A stretch of 64,000 nucleotides of DNA. It comes from Paraphaeosphaeria minitans (taxonomy: Eukaryota > Ascomycota > Dothideomycetes > Pleosporales > Didymosphaeriaceae). The position numbers and the translations under genes are program-made. The notes under the pieces were generated by a model. The model did not search any database and was not told where the DNA came from. It saw nothing but the letters and a program-made list of their open reading frames with translations. Shown here piece after piece: positions 34,126 through 46,480 of this stretch (the stretch's first letter is position 1; each line of letters starts with the position of its first letter). The stretch spans positions 2,666,001-2,730,000 of the forward strand of contig WJXW01000002.1 in the NCBI GenBank assembly GCA_015832175.1, read 5' to 3'.

Positions 34126-34129
34126 TTAT

Positions 34130-35500
34130 ACTATATAGGTTATTAGTAGAATTCTCTAATCTTTTATTAATAGTTTTCTAAGTAGTTTTCTAGTTCCTAA
34201 GTGTTTTTACTATATAAGTAACCTTTCTACTTAACTAGATATACATTACTATACTAATTATATTCTAGAATTTTTTTAACCTTAAATTTATTTTCTTCCT
34301 TAGTTCTATAGTAGAAGGCGGTTCTAACTAGTATATTAGGGTCTGCTAGTTCTAGTAGTAATACGTAGAATACTAGGTGTATCTTTACATCTAGCAGTAG
34401 TTTCAACTTATAGTTTACTAGTAATATTTGCTTAGAAATGTAAAATAGTCTAACCTTAATATAATTTAGTTTTTTATTTTTCTTCTTCTAAGTTTAAAGG
34501 TTCTTTATAAGCAGATATACTTTATCCCTCTTCTTTAGCTAAGGTGCTATTTTTCGTTTTAACTTTAGTAAGAAATTAATTACTACTAAGCTTTTTTAAG
34601 ATTCTCTTAGAGTTATTAGTATATTTTCTTTATATTTTCTACTATATCTATAGCTTCTTTTACTTTAATTGTTGTAGGAAATTATTAATTAAAGAGATGT
34701 AGGTATTTTCTGTAGTTTACATAGAATAGTGTATGTCCTAATACTGCTAATACTTTGTTATTATAGGCTAACTATACTATAGGTAGTAATAAAACCTAGT
34801 TATTCTTCTTACTATTGTAGTAGATGCGTAGGTATGTTTCTATAGTTTAGTTCGTACGTTCTGTCTATCTGTCTATTTATAGATAGTAAGCTGTTAATAG
34901 CTTTTGTTTCGTTCTAAGCAGGGCTAAAAGCGTTATCTAATAATTTAACGTAAAGAGCTTGTCTCTATTGCTAATAATTGTGTTTAGGATTCTGTAGTGT
35001 CTAATTAGTTAGTCTAAGATAAGAAAAGCAAGTACCTTTACTATTATTCTTTTAAAGTATAGAATAAGCTTAATATACTTAGTTAGTTAGTAGACTATTA
35101 CTAGTATACTATCGTATTTAATTCCTGTTGTTAGATCTTTAGAGTTTAGAATTCCTATAATAAAATCTATAGTAATATCTTCCTATAGTGCTGTTAGTAT
35201 TCTAATTACTTACATCTTTTTATATTTAAAGTATATACTGTGTTTATTTCTTTAGTATTCTATATATTTATAGATATAAGTTATTACAGCTTCCTTAATT
35301 CCTTTAAAGGTGTAATTCTTTTACATAAGTTCTATTATTTTTGTGATGCCTAGGTGTCTATACATAGGGTTATTATAGTATTATTAGATAATCTTAGTCT
35401 GTAAATATTCTAGAACTTCTTAGTTAATTACTAAAAGTTAATTTAGTTCTACTATTAGTTCTAGATATCTATCTTTAGCTTTGCAAAGGATTATAGAGAA
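34130..35500 (-). pseudogene. Gyp4 integrase and chromodomain
   Basis: Minus-strand integrase occupies about 34600-35500. Its C-terminal module is at about 34380-34500 (VNYKLKLLLD-like, then the FHVSLL-type motif read as VFYVLLLE). The chromodomain runs from about 34290 to 34130: KFKVKKILEYN, then YLVK, a stop at Trp, KGYLYSKNT, stop, ELE. The Trp positions of the aromatic cage are stops (TGG to TAG). This clade uses the domain to tether integration to silent chromatin. Confidence 0.82.
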
Positions 35501-37800
35501 GGTTTTTACCTTTTCTTTTACTAGATTACCTTATCAGCTAAGAGTGTCTACTCTGCCATTTTCTTTTCTAGCTATATAGATAATTTTAAACTTATACTAC
35601 CTTATAGTTTACAACTATCTTTATTATTATAGCGTAAGTTCTTTTGTTGTTATAAACCTTAGAAAGTTCTTATAATCTGTATAGATTTCTAGCGTTAAGT
35701 AACTAAGCGCGTAGATCCTCTAGTGCTTTAAGGCTTTAATAATAGCGTAGAGTTCTTTATTATGTATGTTGTATTATGTTTTGGCGTTATTAAATTTGCA
35801 TAAGTAGTAGGCAATTAGGTACTATTTACTGTTATATTCTTATTTAGCGTAGGCGCCTAGCGTAAAATCGCTAGCGTCTGTTTTAAAGCGTAGTGGTTTA
35901 TCGCTTGTAAAATAAATAAGGACAGGTTCTATAATATATACTGTCTTAAGGAGTTAGAATAACATTCTGCACTTATTTATCTATTTAAAGGGTACATCCT
36001 TCTTTATAAGATTTATTAAGGGTATTGTAACTTTTACGTAATTTTAGATAAATTATTAGTTAAATCTATAGAATCCTAAGAATTTTTAGATGTTCTTAGC
36101 TATCTTTAGTATTAGCTAGTTCTTAATGTATTTAACTTTTACTTAGTGCTATTTTAATTCCTTCTATAGTAATTATGTGTCCTAGGAATTTAAGTTGTTT
36201 AACGTTAAACTTATATTTCTTAAGTTTAATATAAAGGCATGCTTTATCTAGTGCTTCTAGTACTATCTATATATACTTAGTGTGGTCTAATTTGTTTTTA
36301 GAAAAGACAAGGATATCCTCTATATACGCAATAACAAATATTTCTAGATATTTATAGAGTACGTTGTTAATAAGTGCTATAAAAGCTGCTAGTGCGTTTA
36401 TAAGTCTAAAAGGCATAACTTTATATTTAAATAGTCTATAGCGTAATTAAAACGCTGTTTTCTATTCTTTACCTTTCTTAATTTGTATAAGGTGGTAACT
36501 GTCTCTTAGATCTATTATTATAAATATCTTAGCTTAAGATAGTTAATCTCATAACTCTATAATATTTAGTAGTAGATATTAGTTCTTTATTGTTATGTTA
36601 TTAAGTTATTAGTAGTTAACATATAGTCTGTCTAATCTATCCTTTTTCTTAACAAATATAAAAGGGCTTGCTGCTAGTAACTTTAATAGTTATATATATA
36701 TATCCTTTTTTAAAGTTTATCTTAATAAAATCTTATTCTTTAAGGAGTTCTTCTCCTATCTTACTATATAGTAGTCTAAAGAGTGGCGTCTTCCCTTCTT
36801 CTAGGTCTATATAATCTTAGGGTTAATATTCTAGTAGGTTTGCTTTTCCTTCCTTTTCTATAAATATATATGTCTATTTCCTGTACTCTCTTAGTAAAGT
36901 AAGGGGTGTGCTATTATCTTTCTTCTCGCGCTTCTTAACCTAGTAGTTCCTGCTAGCGTCTACTAAGGTGTGCTTCTGTTTTTTAACTATCTATTGTAGT
37001 ATTATATTATTAATAACTCCCTTATCTACTATTATTTTTAGTTAATATATAGGCTTTACTTATAATACATAATTATAGCGTTTAAATAATATTTTCTTTA
37101 TACCTTAGTTAATTTACAGGTTATGTATTGTTAACTAAGGTAATTCTAAAACTAACTTATACTTAGATTCTAGTAAGATATTTAAGGTAAGTTCCTCTCT
37201 ATATCCTTAGACTGTTATTATAGTAGTAACCTCTTAGTATATTTAAGGTATCTTAGGTATTAGGGATCTATTTGCGATATAGATAATATAGGGTACTTTT
37301 TTCTCTAATATTATAAGTCCTGCTTATCTTACTATCTAATAAGATATAAAGTTCTTTTCTACTCTTAAGTCTATAAGAGCTTAAGCCTATATTTCTTTAA
37401 GCTGTACTAGTAGCTTAACTAATACTATACTTACTATAGCATTTAATTTAATAAAGGCGTTTTTTTATCTAAGTTTAGGCCTAAAAAAACATCTATTTAT
37501 GTAGGTTGTAGTTAAGTTCTAGTGCCTAGTATATGTTTTTAAGTATCTACTTCTATTATTATTCTTAAGTACGTAGCTTATATAGATTGTCTTCTTTTTT
37601 TTCCTATAAGAATGTTCTTCTGTTTTTTCTCCTACAGTCTTTACTATTCCTATATACTAGTTAAATTAATAGTTCTGTTATTACTTCTTACGTAGGACAG
37701 TTTACAAAGCTGTCTAAACATTTAGTTATGTAGTAGTATTTGTAGTCTTAGTTTAGACACGTATACTAGTATAGTTATATATAGTCTCTATTAATAAGTA
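35500..37800 (-). pseudogene. Gyp4 protease, RT and RNase H
   Basis: Minus strand. The protease region is about 37100-37800. RT is about 36050-36950, with the active-site box YIEDILVFSKN at 36290-36330, where Glu-Asp precedes ILVF; downstream KYKFNVKQLKFLGHI (about 36170-36215) matches the conserved RT thumb entry. RNase H follows at 35560-36000. The box is less damaged than in the other Gypsy copies, but TAA/TAG stops still interrupt the frame. Confidence 0.85.
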
Positions 37801-38049
37801 TATTACAGCATCTATTGCCCTCTAGCGTAAGGTAAGGAAAGTATTTTACTTATTATTTATTCTAGAGGTATTTGTTATAAGCTGTAATAGGGCAGTCTGT
37901 CTATATTTATCTATAGCGCAGTTTCTTTCTAGGTTATTTCTTATTCTCCTCTTTTTCTACCTTATATTATACGTATATTAGTTCTTCGCAATGCGTTTAC
38001 ATACAGAATTAGTATATAGGATTTTAGTAGTCTAGGTAGTACTTTAGTA

Positions 38050-39335
38050 TGTAGTCTAACTTCTTATTTTTATAAGGTTACATTCTTTTTAGTGCCTAGT
38101 AGGGTTCTATATAGTCTTAAACATTTAGTTTATACTTAGGTGACATAGGGTTGTCTTCTTCCCACTTACTTTATAGGTAAGGAGTAGGAGATCTTAGTAT
38201 CTCTTCTATATCTTCTACGTTATAGTATACGTTAGAGTTATCTTCTAGATCTTTGTATAGTTATAAGTTAGGTGTATTTAATTACTTATTTTGCTCTAGT
38301 GTAACACATTAGTAACTAAATAGTGTTGTAATAACTTCCTATTCCTTATTAGGTTCTTAGTCCTTAATAGTTAGTATATTTAACTTAGTTTAATAGACTT
38401 TATTCTTTAATTTATAATTCTTAGCTATGTGGCCTAGTTTACTATATATAAAGCATTTATAGGTCTTCGTTATTAGTTATTAACTTCTATTAGAGACGCG
38501 TTTATTAGGCTGCTTAGGGCCTATCCTTCCTCCTTTTCCTTTACCTATATAGTTAAACTAGACATCTTCTATTAGTTTATATCTCTAGTAGTTCCTTAGC
38601 TATTACTTTTAGATAATTCTAATAGGGTTCTTATAAACTACTTTTACTAGTTATCTAAAGCTTATTACTCTAGGGTTTTAGTAGAGCTCCTATTATAGTA
38701 AAAACTATTCTTTATTAATCTTAATGGTTTCTTCGTATAGTTCTTTAAAGTTAGTAATTTGCGCACTACTACGCAGGAGGTCTTTATATAGTTTCTACTT
38801 AAATCTTTATTTATACATGTCCTAAAGAGATTTATTATCCTAGTTAAGTTACACAGCGTATTTACAAAACTTAGCTATATACTTAGCTACTAATTATTTC
38901 TAAGTTATAGTCTAAATCTTTACTTTTTTAATAGAGTCTTTATTAGTAATCCTAAAGAGTTGTTTAAGGCATTTCTTAAAGTTATTATAATTCTTAATAA
39001 TATTAACTACATTAGCGTATTTGTTTATATAATTATTGTCGTTGTTATTGTGGTCTATTCCTAGGTACTTTTTAAGGTAAAGATAAATCTATAATCCTAT
39101 ATCTCCTCGCATATATATTGCTGCGAAGATAACTTTCTTTTTATCTTTAAAGGGTTTATCTAAGTTAAAGAAGTAGAGGTCTAACTAGAAAATCTAGACA
39201 TTAGTTTAAAATTATTTGCTAAAGTAGAGATTAGGTTTATACGCCTTACTACTATCTTTTATAGAAGTAATCTTAGCAGCACCTAAAGCTATAGAAGAGG
39301 TAGGAGTTTGTAAAATACTTATATTAAGGGTGTTT
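38050..39335 (-). pseudogene. Gyp4 gag remnant with zinc knuckle
   Basis: Gag begins almost directly after the 5' LTR. The capsid region (about 38600-39230) contains KKVIFAAIYMRGDI and a DKPFKDKKK segment, typical of fungal chromovirus gag. The zinc knuckle is at about 38430-38475 (CFIYSKLGHIAKNY): first Cys, Gly-His and spacing are intact, and the second and last Cys are now Tyr. An acidic Glu/Asp/Asn-rich tail follows (38190-38360). Stops are sparse but present. Confidence 0.85.
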
Positions 39336-39339
39336 AAGA

Positions 39340-39750
39340 TGTTAAATCTAAGAGAGTAGCTAGTCCTAAAAGGTTAAGGTTAGTTCTTAGGTAGGAGTAC
39401 TTATAGAAGGTAGAAAGTCTTATTAATACAATAGTATCTTGCGAAGTGTAACAAGTTAACAATTTAGTCTACTAGAATCCAAACAATAGATTAATAAATA
39501 GATTAAACACAAGTATAGAGAGCCTATCCTTGCGTTCCTATATACTTTAAGCGATTAGTAGACTAATCAATCTAATTAAACTAATTAAGCACTAATTAGT
39601 TGCTTAGTATATTAAGTGCTTAGTCTAATTAGTTGTCTTAGCGCTCTGATCACACTAATTAGGTTACGTGACCTTTTGTGCTGTGCCACTCGAACAACGA
39701 ATGTAGATACATATGAAGATCCTAGGAGGCCTAGCCTTCGGATCTTAACA
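39340..39750 (-). repeat. Gyp4 5' LTR (411 bp)
   Basis: Plus-strand start TGTTAAATCTAAGAGAGTAG, end GGATCTTAACA. Its right third (about 39640-39750) is almost free of the transitions seen in the partner LTR, for example GTGACCTTTTGTGCTGTGCC. Confidence 0.95.
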
Positions 39751-39755
39751 ATTAT

Positions 39756-41680
39756 TGACATAGTTAGCTATAACATAATTATTAAATAGCTTTAGTTAGA
39801 GTTACACAACCTAGTGTATAACTAGGCTAAAAGAATAATTACTTTTAGATCTAATTACTATTAATAGTTATGTCTTTAGTAAAGCCTCCCTATTTAAGTA
39901 ACTTATAATTAGTAGTTAAGCTGCGTATATAAGACACTCTGCCTAAAGATAAAGAAAGGAGTTAATATAGTACTTATCTCCGTAGAAGTAGCTGTCTAGT
40001 TTGCCTAACATAACCTAGACTCTATTACATAGATTATACTAGAAGAATAGGAGTAATTAGAGAAAGGCGATAACGTAGTAGATAATAATAAACACTACGC
40101 GTTTATAAGTTTCTTTAAGAATTACGCCACTATTACTAAGGCTAATTTTAAAAAGTTTTACCTAAAGCTTAATAAGACGCTATATACTAAAAATAAATTA
40201 AAGGAGCGCCTACTAAAGCAGTTTTACTATATAGTAGACCTTTAGGACCCTAAGGAGGCTATAGAGCTCCTAAGACTCTAATCTAGCGTTAATTATAAAA
40301 TACACCTAAAGGAGGGAAGTTAACCCATGTACTAATAATACTTTAGAGCCTTTTAGAAAGAGGCTAAGGTAATACACGACTATGTCTAAATAGAGCTTAG
40401 TAAAATATATATATATAAGAGCAAATCTCTATTTACAGTTCTATTACTAGTAGTGTAGAAACCTAGTAGGGGTATCTATATATACGTTAACTATTAACGC
40501 CTTGATAAGATTATAATTTAAGACTATAATATACTGCCTAGAATTAGTAAGAGGCTCTCTTAGATAAATATAGTCCACGTTTTCTTTAAGTTTAATATTA
40601 TCGCGGCCTTTAATAAGATATAAGTAAAGGAGGAAGATGTTTATAAAATAGCGTTCTCTACTAGATTTAGACTATTTACGTGTATACTTATGCCTTTTAG
40701 GCTGTGCAACGCCCTAAGCACTTTCTAACGCTATATCAATAAGCTATTACATAAGTACTTGGATAACTTTTACTCCGCGTATCTTAACAACGTACTAGTG
40801 TATAGCAAAAATTAAAATAAGTATAATACGTACTACCTTAACGTGTGTAAGCGTTTACGCAACACTAGGCTATACGTAGATATTAATAAGTGCGAGTTCT
40901 TAGTAAAGCGCGTATAATACCTAGGTATAGTGCTGTTAATAGAGGGGCTTAAGATAGACCCTGCAAAGGTCTAAGTAGTTATAGACTAGGCCTTACTATA
41001 GTAGTAAAGGACATTTAATTATTTATTAGTTTTACTAACTTCTATTAATAATTCATTTATCACTTCTTATAGATAGCTTGCCTGCTGCTTAAGCTTACGC
41101 ATAATACTACTAGAAGGGTGGAACTAACTAACGCAGCCTATTAGGCCTTTATATAGTTATAGTAAGTGTTTGTTAACGCTCTTATACTGGCACACTTTAA
41201 TCCAGACACCTATATAATCATTAAAACAGACGCGTTAGACTAGGTGGTTACTAGAATCCTATTATAATACGTGAGTAATAGGACTAAAGAAGTCCTTTAA
41301 CTAATTACGTTCTTCTTAATAAAGATAAAGCTAGTAGAGCTTAACTACCCTATCTATAATAAAGAGTTAATAGCGATCGTACAGGCGTTTAAGGAATAGA
41401 GGCTAGAACTAGTAGAAACTACTAACCTAGTAGAGGTGTTTTCTAATTATAAGGCGTTAGAGTACTTTATAATAATAAAGTAACTTAACTGTTAACAAGC
41501 ACAATAGGCAGAATTCCTATTAGAGTTTAACTTTATAATACAACATTGCCCTAGTAAGTAAGGCAGTAAACCTAATACACTAACTTAACAATTGAATAAC
41601 CTACTAGCTAGATTAGATAATAAACATATCTAGTAGTAGCATTAGGTCCTGCTCCCTATAAAAAGATTTAAGATAAACAC
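39756..41680 (+). pseudogene. Gyp3 protease end, RT and RNase H
   Basis: Plus-strand continuation of Gyp3 after Gyp4. The spacer from 39960 contains an acidic stretch (about 40030-40080). RT is at about 40400-40960: YVNYQRLDKI with one stop, FFKFNIIAAFNKI, an MPFRLCNALSTFQRYI block near 40690-40740 (original F-G-L-C-N-A-P type) and the active-site box YLNNVLVYS at 40780-40806 in place of YLDDVLVYS. RNase H lies at about 41000-41640. Both catalytic Asp are Asn. The frame is otherwise well conserved, with stops at Gln/Trp positions. Confidence 0.88.
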
Positions 41681-43470
41681 CTATCCTAGTTATAATAAAG
41701 AATCGTAACACGCAATTTACCTTGCCTAGATTATTATAGACTTTATAGAACTAGACGTGTAAGGCTTATCCTAAATAGTATACGCACTTAGTAAGGAGCT
41801 ACTTATCTCTAATAGTTAGGATAAGAACGCTTTATCTTAGGATAGTCCTAAGGTTATTATACGTAACCTAATAGGCTGGCTACGCACGTATAGTCTATAC
41901 AACAAAATAATTCTAGCTATTGTAAAAGCGATTAAGTTAGGCGCGCGATATCTACTATACTACTTATACTATATAATAGGGTTATAGTTAGAGTTGCAAA
42001 GCTACACTATTAAAAATAACCTAGTATATATTAATAATAGAGTCTCTATGCTATATAATAACGCCTTAAGGACCTAGGTTATCGCTCTTTATTATAATAG
42101 CCCTATTAGCAGCTATAGCGGAAAGCCCAAAACCTACTACAAACTATCTAGAAGCTTCTACTAGCTAGGGTGTACTAACAGCGTTACCTAGTATATTAAG
42201 AACTACCTAACGTGCTCGTAAGCCAAGTTAAAGCGTAAAAAAAAACACAGGCTACTATATTCTTTGCCTATCCTAGATACTTATTAGAATAGTATATTAA
42301 TTAACTTTATTACGCCGCTTCCTAAGTCTTACCTTAATAGGCGCGACTACTAACATATTATAGTTATTATTAATTAGTTGTCTAAAAAGAAGAAATTTAT
42401 CCTACTAATAGCGCTAGACGCAGAGATGTGCGTATAGGCCTTTATTAAGTATATATAGAGAGAGGAGGGCTACCCTATTAAGGTAATTACTAATTATGGC
42501 ACACAGTTTATATCTATATTTTAGTAGCGCCTCTGCTAGCGTATTAGTATAACGCTAAAGCTGTTAACAGCTTTCTACCCTAAGATAGATAGTTAGATAG
42601 AAATTGCGAATTAAGCTCTAAAAGCTTACCTACACTACTATATTAATTATAAGTAGAATAATTAGGCGGAGCTCTTACTAATTATAGAATTTAAAGTAAA
42701 CAGTAGTTGTAGTTTTACTGCTAGTGTTAGCCTATTTAAAGCTATAAAAGGCTACCTACTGTATTCTAGCATAGAGTCCCTAAGAGAGTTACTAAAAAGA
42801 TAAAAGAACGTGCGCAACATATCTACAGTTAATAAGCTAGTCTTAAGAATTAAGGATATTAAAGTTAACGCGCGTTTATTAATTAAATAGGCCTAAGCTA
42901 AAATAAAAGAGTATACTAATAAGTAATATATACCTACGCCTATCTTACGTAAAGGTAACTAGGTTATACTAAACGCGTATAACGTCTATACGTAATACAG
43001 CAAAGGCCTATTATTTAAGAATCTTAGCCTATTTAAGGTTATTAACACCTACTCTAGTAACTTAATAGCTAATAGATCTAGTAAGGCGTTTAAGCTAGAC
43101 TTTAAGGACTATAAGACACTTAAAGCTATTTACCTATAGTTTTACCTATAGCTATTACACCTACAGAATATAGACCCTCTTATTAGACGGAGACCTACGC
43201 CCTAAGAACTAGTAGATATAAAGGAGGGGCTCCTAGTGTATCGCGTTAAGGTAATTATTAATTATAAGGTTAATTATTGCGCTATTAACCTAAACACTAG
43301 CACTAAAGAACTATTAAAATTCTTAAATAAGTAGAAGAATTTTAACAACGCTGTATAGGAAGCACATGTTAACGTAATAGGTTATTAAGAGCACCTCTTA
43401 GAGTATTATTAACGCCACTCTAACGCGCCCTAGTGATCTAGTATAGCGTTTCTTAAGCGATATAATGAGG
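41680..43470 (+). pseudogene. Gyp3 integrase with chromodomain-like tail
   Basis: Zinc region about 41750-42230. Core about 42340-42650: second acidic position in ITNYGTQF (about 42490; Asp to Asn) and Glu in IEIANQALKAYL (about 42600). After the C-terminal integrase part (to about 43080), a block at about 43170-43440 reads RRRPTPQELVD, EGLLVYRVK, then ELLKFLNK, KNFNNAV and HLLEY. This order resembles a chromodomain (VE-I start, L-K/W-K-x-F middle, helical end) but is divergent and could be a different C-terminal tether. It ends before the purine tract at 43777-43791. Confidence 0.8.
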
Positions 43471-43776
43471 CAATAGCAATTGCGTGGATCCTAATAATAG
43501 ATATTTATACAACTAGAGCTTAAAGCTAAACGTTAGCACTAGTTAATTAAATTATAATTAAAGCTAGCTAATATAGTAAATAGGGCTATACTTACCTACT
43601 ATTGCGCATAAGTAAGTTAATAGGATAGTCCTATTAGTAAGTGTTGCGTAGAGTAGCTCTAAAGTATGCTACCTAGTCGCCTCGCTACGTTGCCACTAAT
43701 ATAGCAACCTATAAGATACATACGCAGAAAGCAGATAGCTAGGATAATTGTTTAAAACTTCTAGGACAAAGCTTTT

Positions 43777-43791
43777 AGAAGAGGAGAATAG
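43777..43791 (+). promoter_or_regulatory. Gyp3 polypurine tract
   Basis: AGAAGAGGAGAATAG directly upstream of the 3' LTR. Confidence 0.75.
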
Positions 43792-43992
43792 TGTTATAGA
43801 GCTAGGCGTAAGGCTAAAGCGATTAGATAAAGTTCTTGCTTATTAGGCTAACTTTAGCGCGCTAGTCCTATATTAGACTTACGCCCTTACGCGCTAGATC
43901 TCTACGCGTCTACGCCTAAGTATCTAGCTCCCTAACTATAGTTTTTGTTTAATACAATTAAATAACAACAAGCCTTTATGCCGCCTATAACA
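43792..43992 (+). repeat. Gyp3 3' LTR (201 bp)
   Basis: Starts TGTTATAGAGCTAGGCG, ends CCTATAACA. Followed by CTATT (43993-43997), then ACA, the last bases of the Gyp1-c LTR. Confidence 0.95.
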
Positions 43993-44000
43993 CTATTACA

Positions 44001-44016
44001 GAACCTCTCCCTCTAG
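44001..44016 (-). promoter_or_regulatory. Gyp1-c polypurine tract
   Basis: The complement reads GGGAGAGGTTC-type purines directly before the split 3' LTR, equivalent to 22480-22495 of Gyp1-b. Confidence 0.75.
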
Positions 44017-44029
44017 CTGCGGTCCTCTA

Positions 44030-45027
44030 TAGTATACTATAGCCTTAATAAAAACCTTACCCTATAGGAAAGGAAAAGAGTGTTTATAGAAGTGTATATT
44101 ACATATATAATAATATCGCGTTATAAGTAAATAGTGCGCGTTATAAACGTATTATATATATTATTTATTATAAGGCTCTTACTTCTTCTATTTACTATAG
44201 CCTTTTATAATATAGGGTACTAGGGCTATATAGTTTTAATATTATTTTAATCTTTATATGCTCTCTCCCTATATAATATATAACTACTATACACTAAGCG
44301 TAGACAAAGTGCTTAACCTTTAAACTACTTTCTTAATTATTTAAAATACTATACTACCTAGTGCCTAAATATATTAAGAAGTCTAACCTACGTAGTACTA
44401 CTATTTTGCGTTTAGTAGTAATACTAAGCATATAGACTATAATATAGTACTTATAACTTATATACGCTGCGCCTACAACTTAGTAAAGCTTTCTAAGGAC
44501 TATATAAAAGATAATAATAAGTGCTATAACTATTATATTAAGAGTAATTATAAAGGCTATAACTTAGTATATCTAGGATCGCGCGCTATATATACGCTTT
44601 AGCTAATACATATAGGTACTAAAGGCGATACATAGGCGCCTTAATTACTCATACGCCCTTTATAATTACTACTATATTATAATTATAAAGACCCTAGGCA
44701 GGCAGCGTAAAATAGATAAGTATATAAAGGTAATAGGCTTAAAGTTAGCTTATTACTAAAAGTATTTTAACTTAGAACTAGCTAACTGTTCGCGTATTAT
44801 AGCTTATATTAGTATACCTACAAGTGTGGCGACCTAGGTGCCCACTACTAGCCCTTAGTACCTAGATTTATTTCTAGTAGAGTAGCGTTAGATTACTAGT
44901 GCTCTTAAAGTAGTTATTTACCTTATATAGTAAATAGTAAGTTCGCCCCTTTTCTACACTTAAAATATATACTAATAGCTTACCCTAAGTTAATCTAGCG
45001 TCTACTCCTTACTATAATAAGGTTAAT
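44030..45027 (+). pseudogene. Gyp1-c antisense Cys-rich frame
   Basis: Plus-strand frame, opposite to the minus-strand Gyp1-c, collinear with the complement of 22460-21749 and then 14416-14132. Around 44455-44590 it reads with Cys at 44468 (RCAYNLVKL), then SKDYIKDNNKCYNYYIKSN and KGYNLVYLGS. Where Gyp1-b keeps Cys (TGT) this copy has Tyr (TAT), and at the neighbouring position the reverse holds (Cys here, Arg there). Combining what the copies show points to a Cys-rich module followed by a basic tail. The frame is cut at 45027 by Cop1-c. Product unknown. Confidence 0.5.
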
Positions 45028-45221
45028 TATTAAAGTAAACACTCACTTCCGTGATTCTTTCTAGATCCACTAATTCATATCACGGGATTCTTGCCAAGAG
45101 GCTCGTTTCTTTTGTATATAGTCTGCCCTTTTGGCATCCTTTCCTACAATTAGCTATTTATATTCTTTATAACTCTGCTCCTAAATATCCTGTAATAGTT
45201 TAAGCCCTTTTTACTACAATA
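45028..45221 (+). repeat. Cop1-c 5' LTR (194 bp)
   Basis: Starts TATTAAAGTAAACACTCAC (TG mutated to TA) and ends CTACAATA. Its left half is nearly identical to the 3' LTR; transitions cluster in the right half. Confidence 0.94.
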
Positions 45222-46480
45222 GTTATAAGCCTAGCGCTTAGAATATAAGATAATTCTCCCTACTTACTTAGCAACGCTTAAATTATTATATAACACTCTA
45301 TTTAGAACCTCTTTACAATATAACCCCCCTATTTCTAATTACAAAAAATTATTAAAATAGCAGAAGTATAGCTTGTTAATTGCGCTAGCTAGCCCTACTA
45401 GTTTATCTAGCTTTAATTCTAAGCAAACTTAAGAAGAATCTAGAACTAAATTAACCTAGAGGTGATTAACGCTCTAGTAATTAATTACGTAAAGCTAGAA
45501 CAACCTCCGCTCCTATAGAAACTATTACTAATTACAGATACAGCCTTTATAGCAAGTATTTAATTTTATAAAGCAGAGCTTACTAAGTGTAAAATAGATA
45601 AAAAGAGCTTTCCTTTACAAATAGTAGAATATAGAGTAGTAGTTTTAGACTAGTAAGTAGACTATACTAAGATACAGAATCTCTAGACTTAGGTAAACAC
45701 TATAGTATCGCCTAATGTGCTTGCTCCTGCCATAATTACTCTAGTTAATACACGCTATACTACGCTTTAGTTCCTAATTTAACTTTTAAAGGAAGATCTC
45801 GCACTAAATAAAGGAGCTATATAGAATAATGTTTAAGCTTTATACTACGCTTATCTTAAGAAGGCTAAGTAGGTAAAATAAAGTCCTAAAACCTAGTTTA
45901 AAAAGTGGCAGCTCCTCTATTAAAAAGTAAAAACCTACTTAATTAGTAAAATTAGTAGACTACTTACTACCTAAGATTTCCTAAATATAATTACCGCGCG
46001 TATAGCACTAGATTAGGCCTAATTAATAAACTAACAGCTAATCTAGGATAAAACGCTAGGACAGAATTAGATTACACTAGACAATTTAGGGAAGGTATTT
46101 TTAGCGCTTATCTAGGAGCATTTAATCTAATATAGTTCTAATAAAATAAGTAGGGTATTTGCCACTTTTAATAAATTATTAAAATAATGTACTAACTCTA
46201 ATAGTTCTAGTTTGTCTAATTAGACAAAGAAACAACTAAACTGTCCCTATAAGCCCTAGACCTATAGGTAGAAACTAATAGAGTGCTAAAGACTTTAAAC
46301 CACAATAGCTAGATTACCCTAGGATAGAATATTATTATTTAATCTTACTAATAAAAAGAAATTAGAGATTCTTAATTAACTTAAATAGCCTAAGTGGTTA
46401 AACCTTTGTAATATAATTACAAAGGCAGGATAGAATAAGAAATAATCCTCTACTAGAATTATTAAGTATTCTAGTAGTAT
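45222..46480 (+). pseudogene. Cop1-c leader and gag remnant
   Basis: Collinear with 14612-15860 of Cop1-b. Capsid-like sequence covers about 45350-46200. The knuckle-like motif at about 46237-46285 retains its first Cys (NCPYKP) and last Cys (IEC). Stops replace many Gln and Trp codons. Confidence 0.75.

Larger units (their letters stand above)
33045..39750 (-). mobile_element. Gyp4, complete chromovirus inside Gyp3
   Basis: A 6706-bp minus-strand Gypsy element with 411-bp LTRs and ATTAT target duplications, uninterrupted. In coding order: 5' LTR 39340-39750, gag 38050-39335, protease, RT, RNase H, integrase, chromodomain about 34130-34290, an oppositely oriented accessory frame 33640-34125, purine tract (complement of 33458-33470) and 3' LTR 33045-33455. 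Among the Gypsy copies its frames are the easiest to follow and it keeps an intact Glu-Asp pair at the RT active site. It is the youngest insertion on this side of the window. Confidence 0.96.
29857..43992 (+). mobile_element. Gyp3, Ty3/Gypsy element carrying Gyp4
   Basis: Plus-strand element with 201-bp LTRs (29857-30057; 43792-43992) and CTATT target duplications. Without the nested Gyp4 (33045-39750 plus the duplicated ATTAT) it is about 7.4 kb. It has a repeat-bearing leader, a long gag, protease split by Gyp4, RT, RNase H, integrase with a chromodomain-like tail, a purine tract (GAAGAGGAGAATAG) and the 3' LTR. Unlike Gyp1, Gyp2 and Gyp4 it has no long 3' region after pol and no antisense frame. 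LTR differences are nearly all transitions. Confidence 0.95.
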
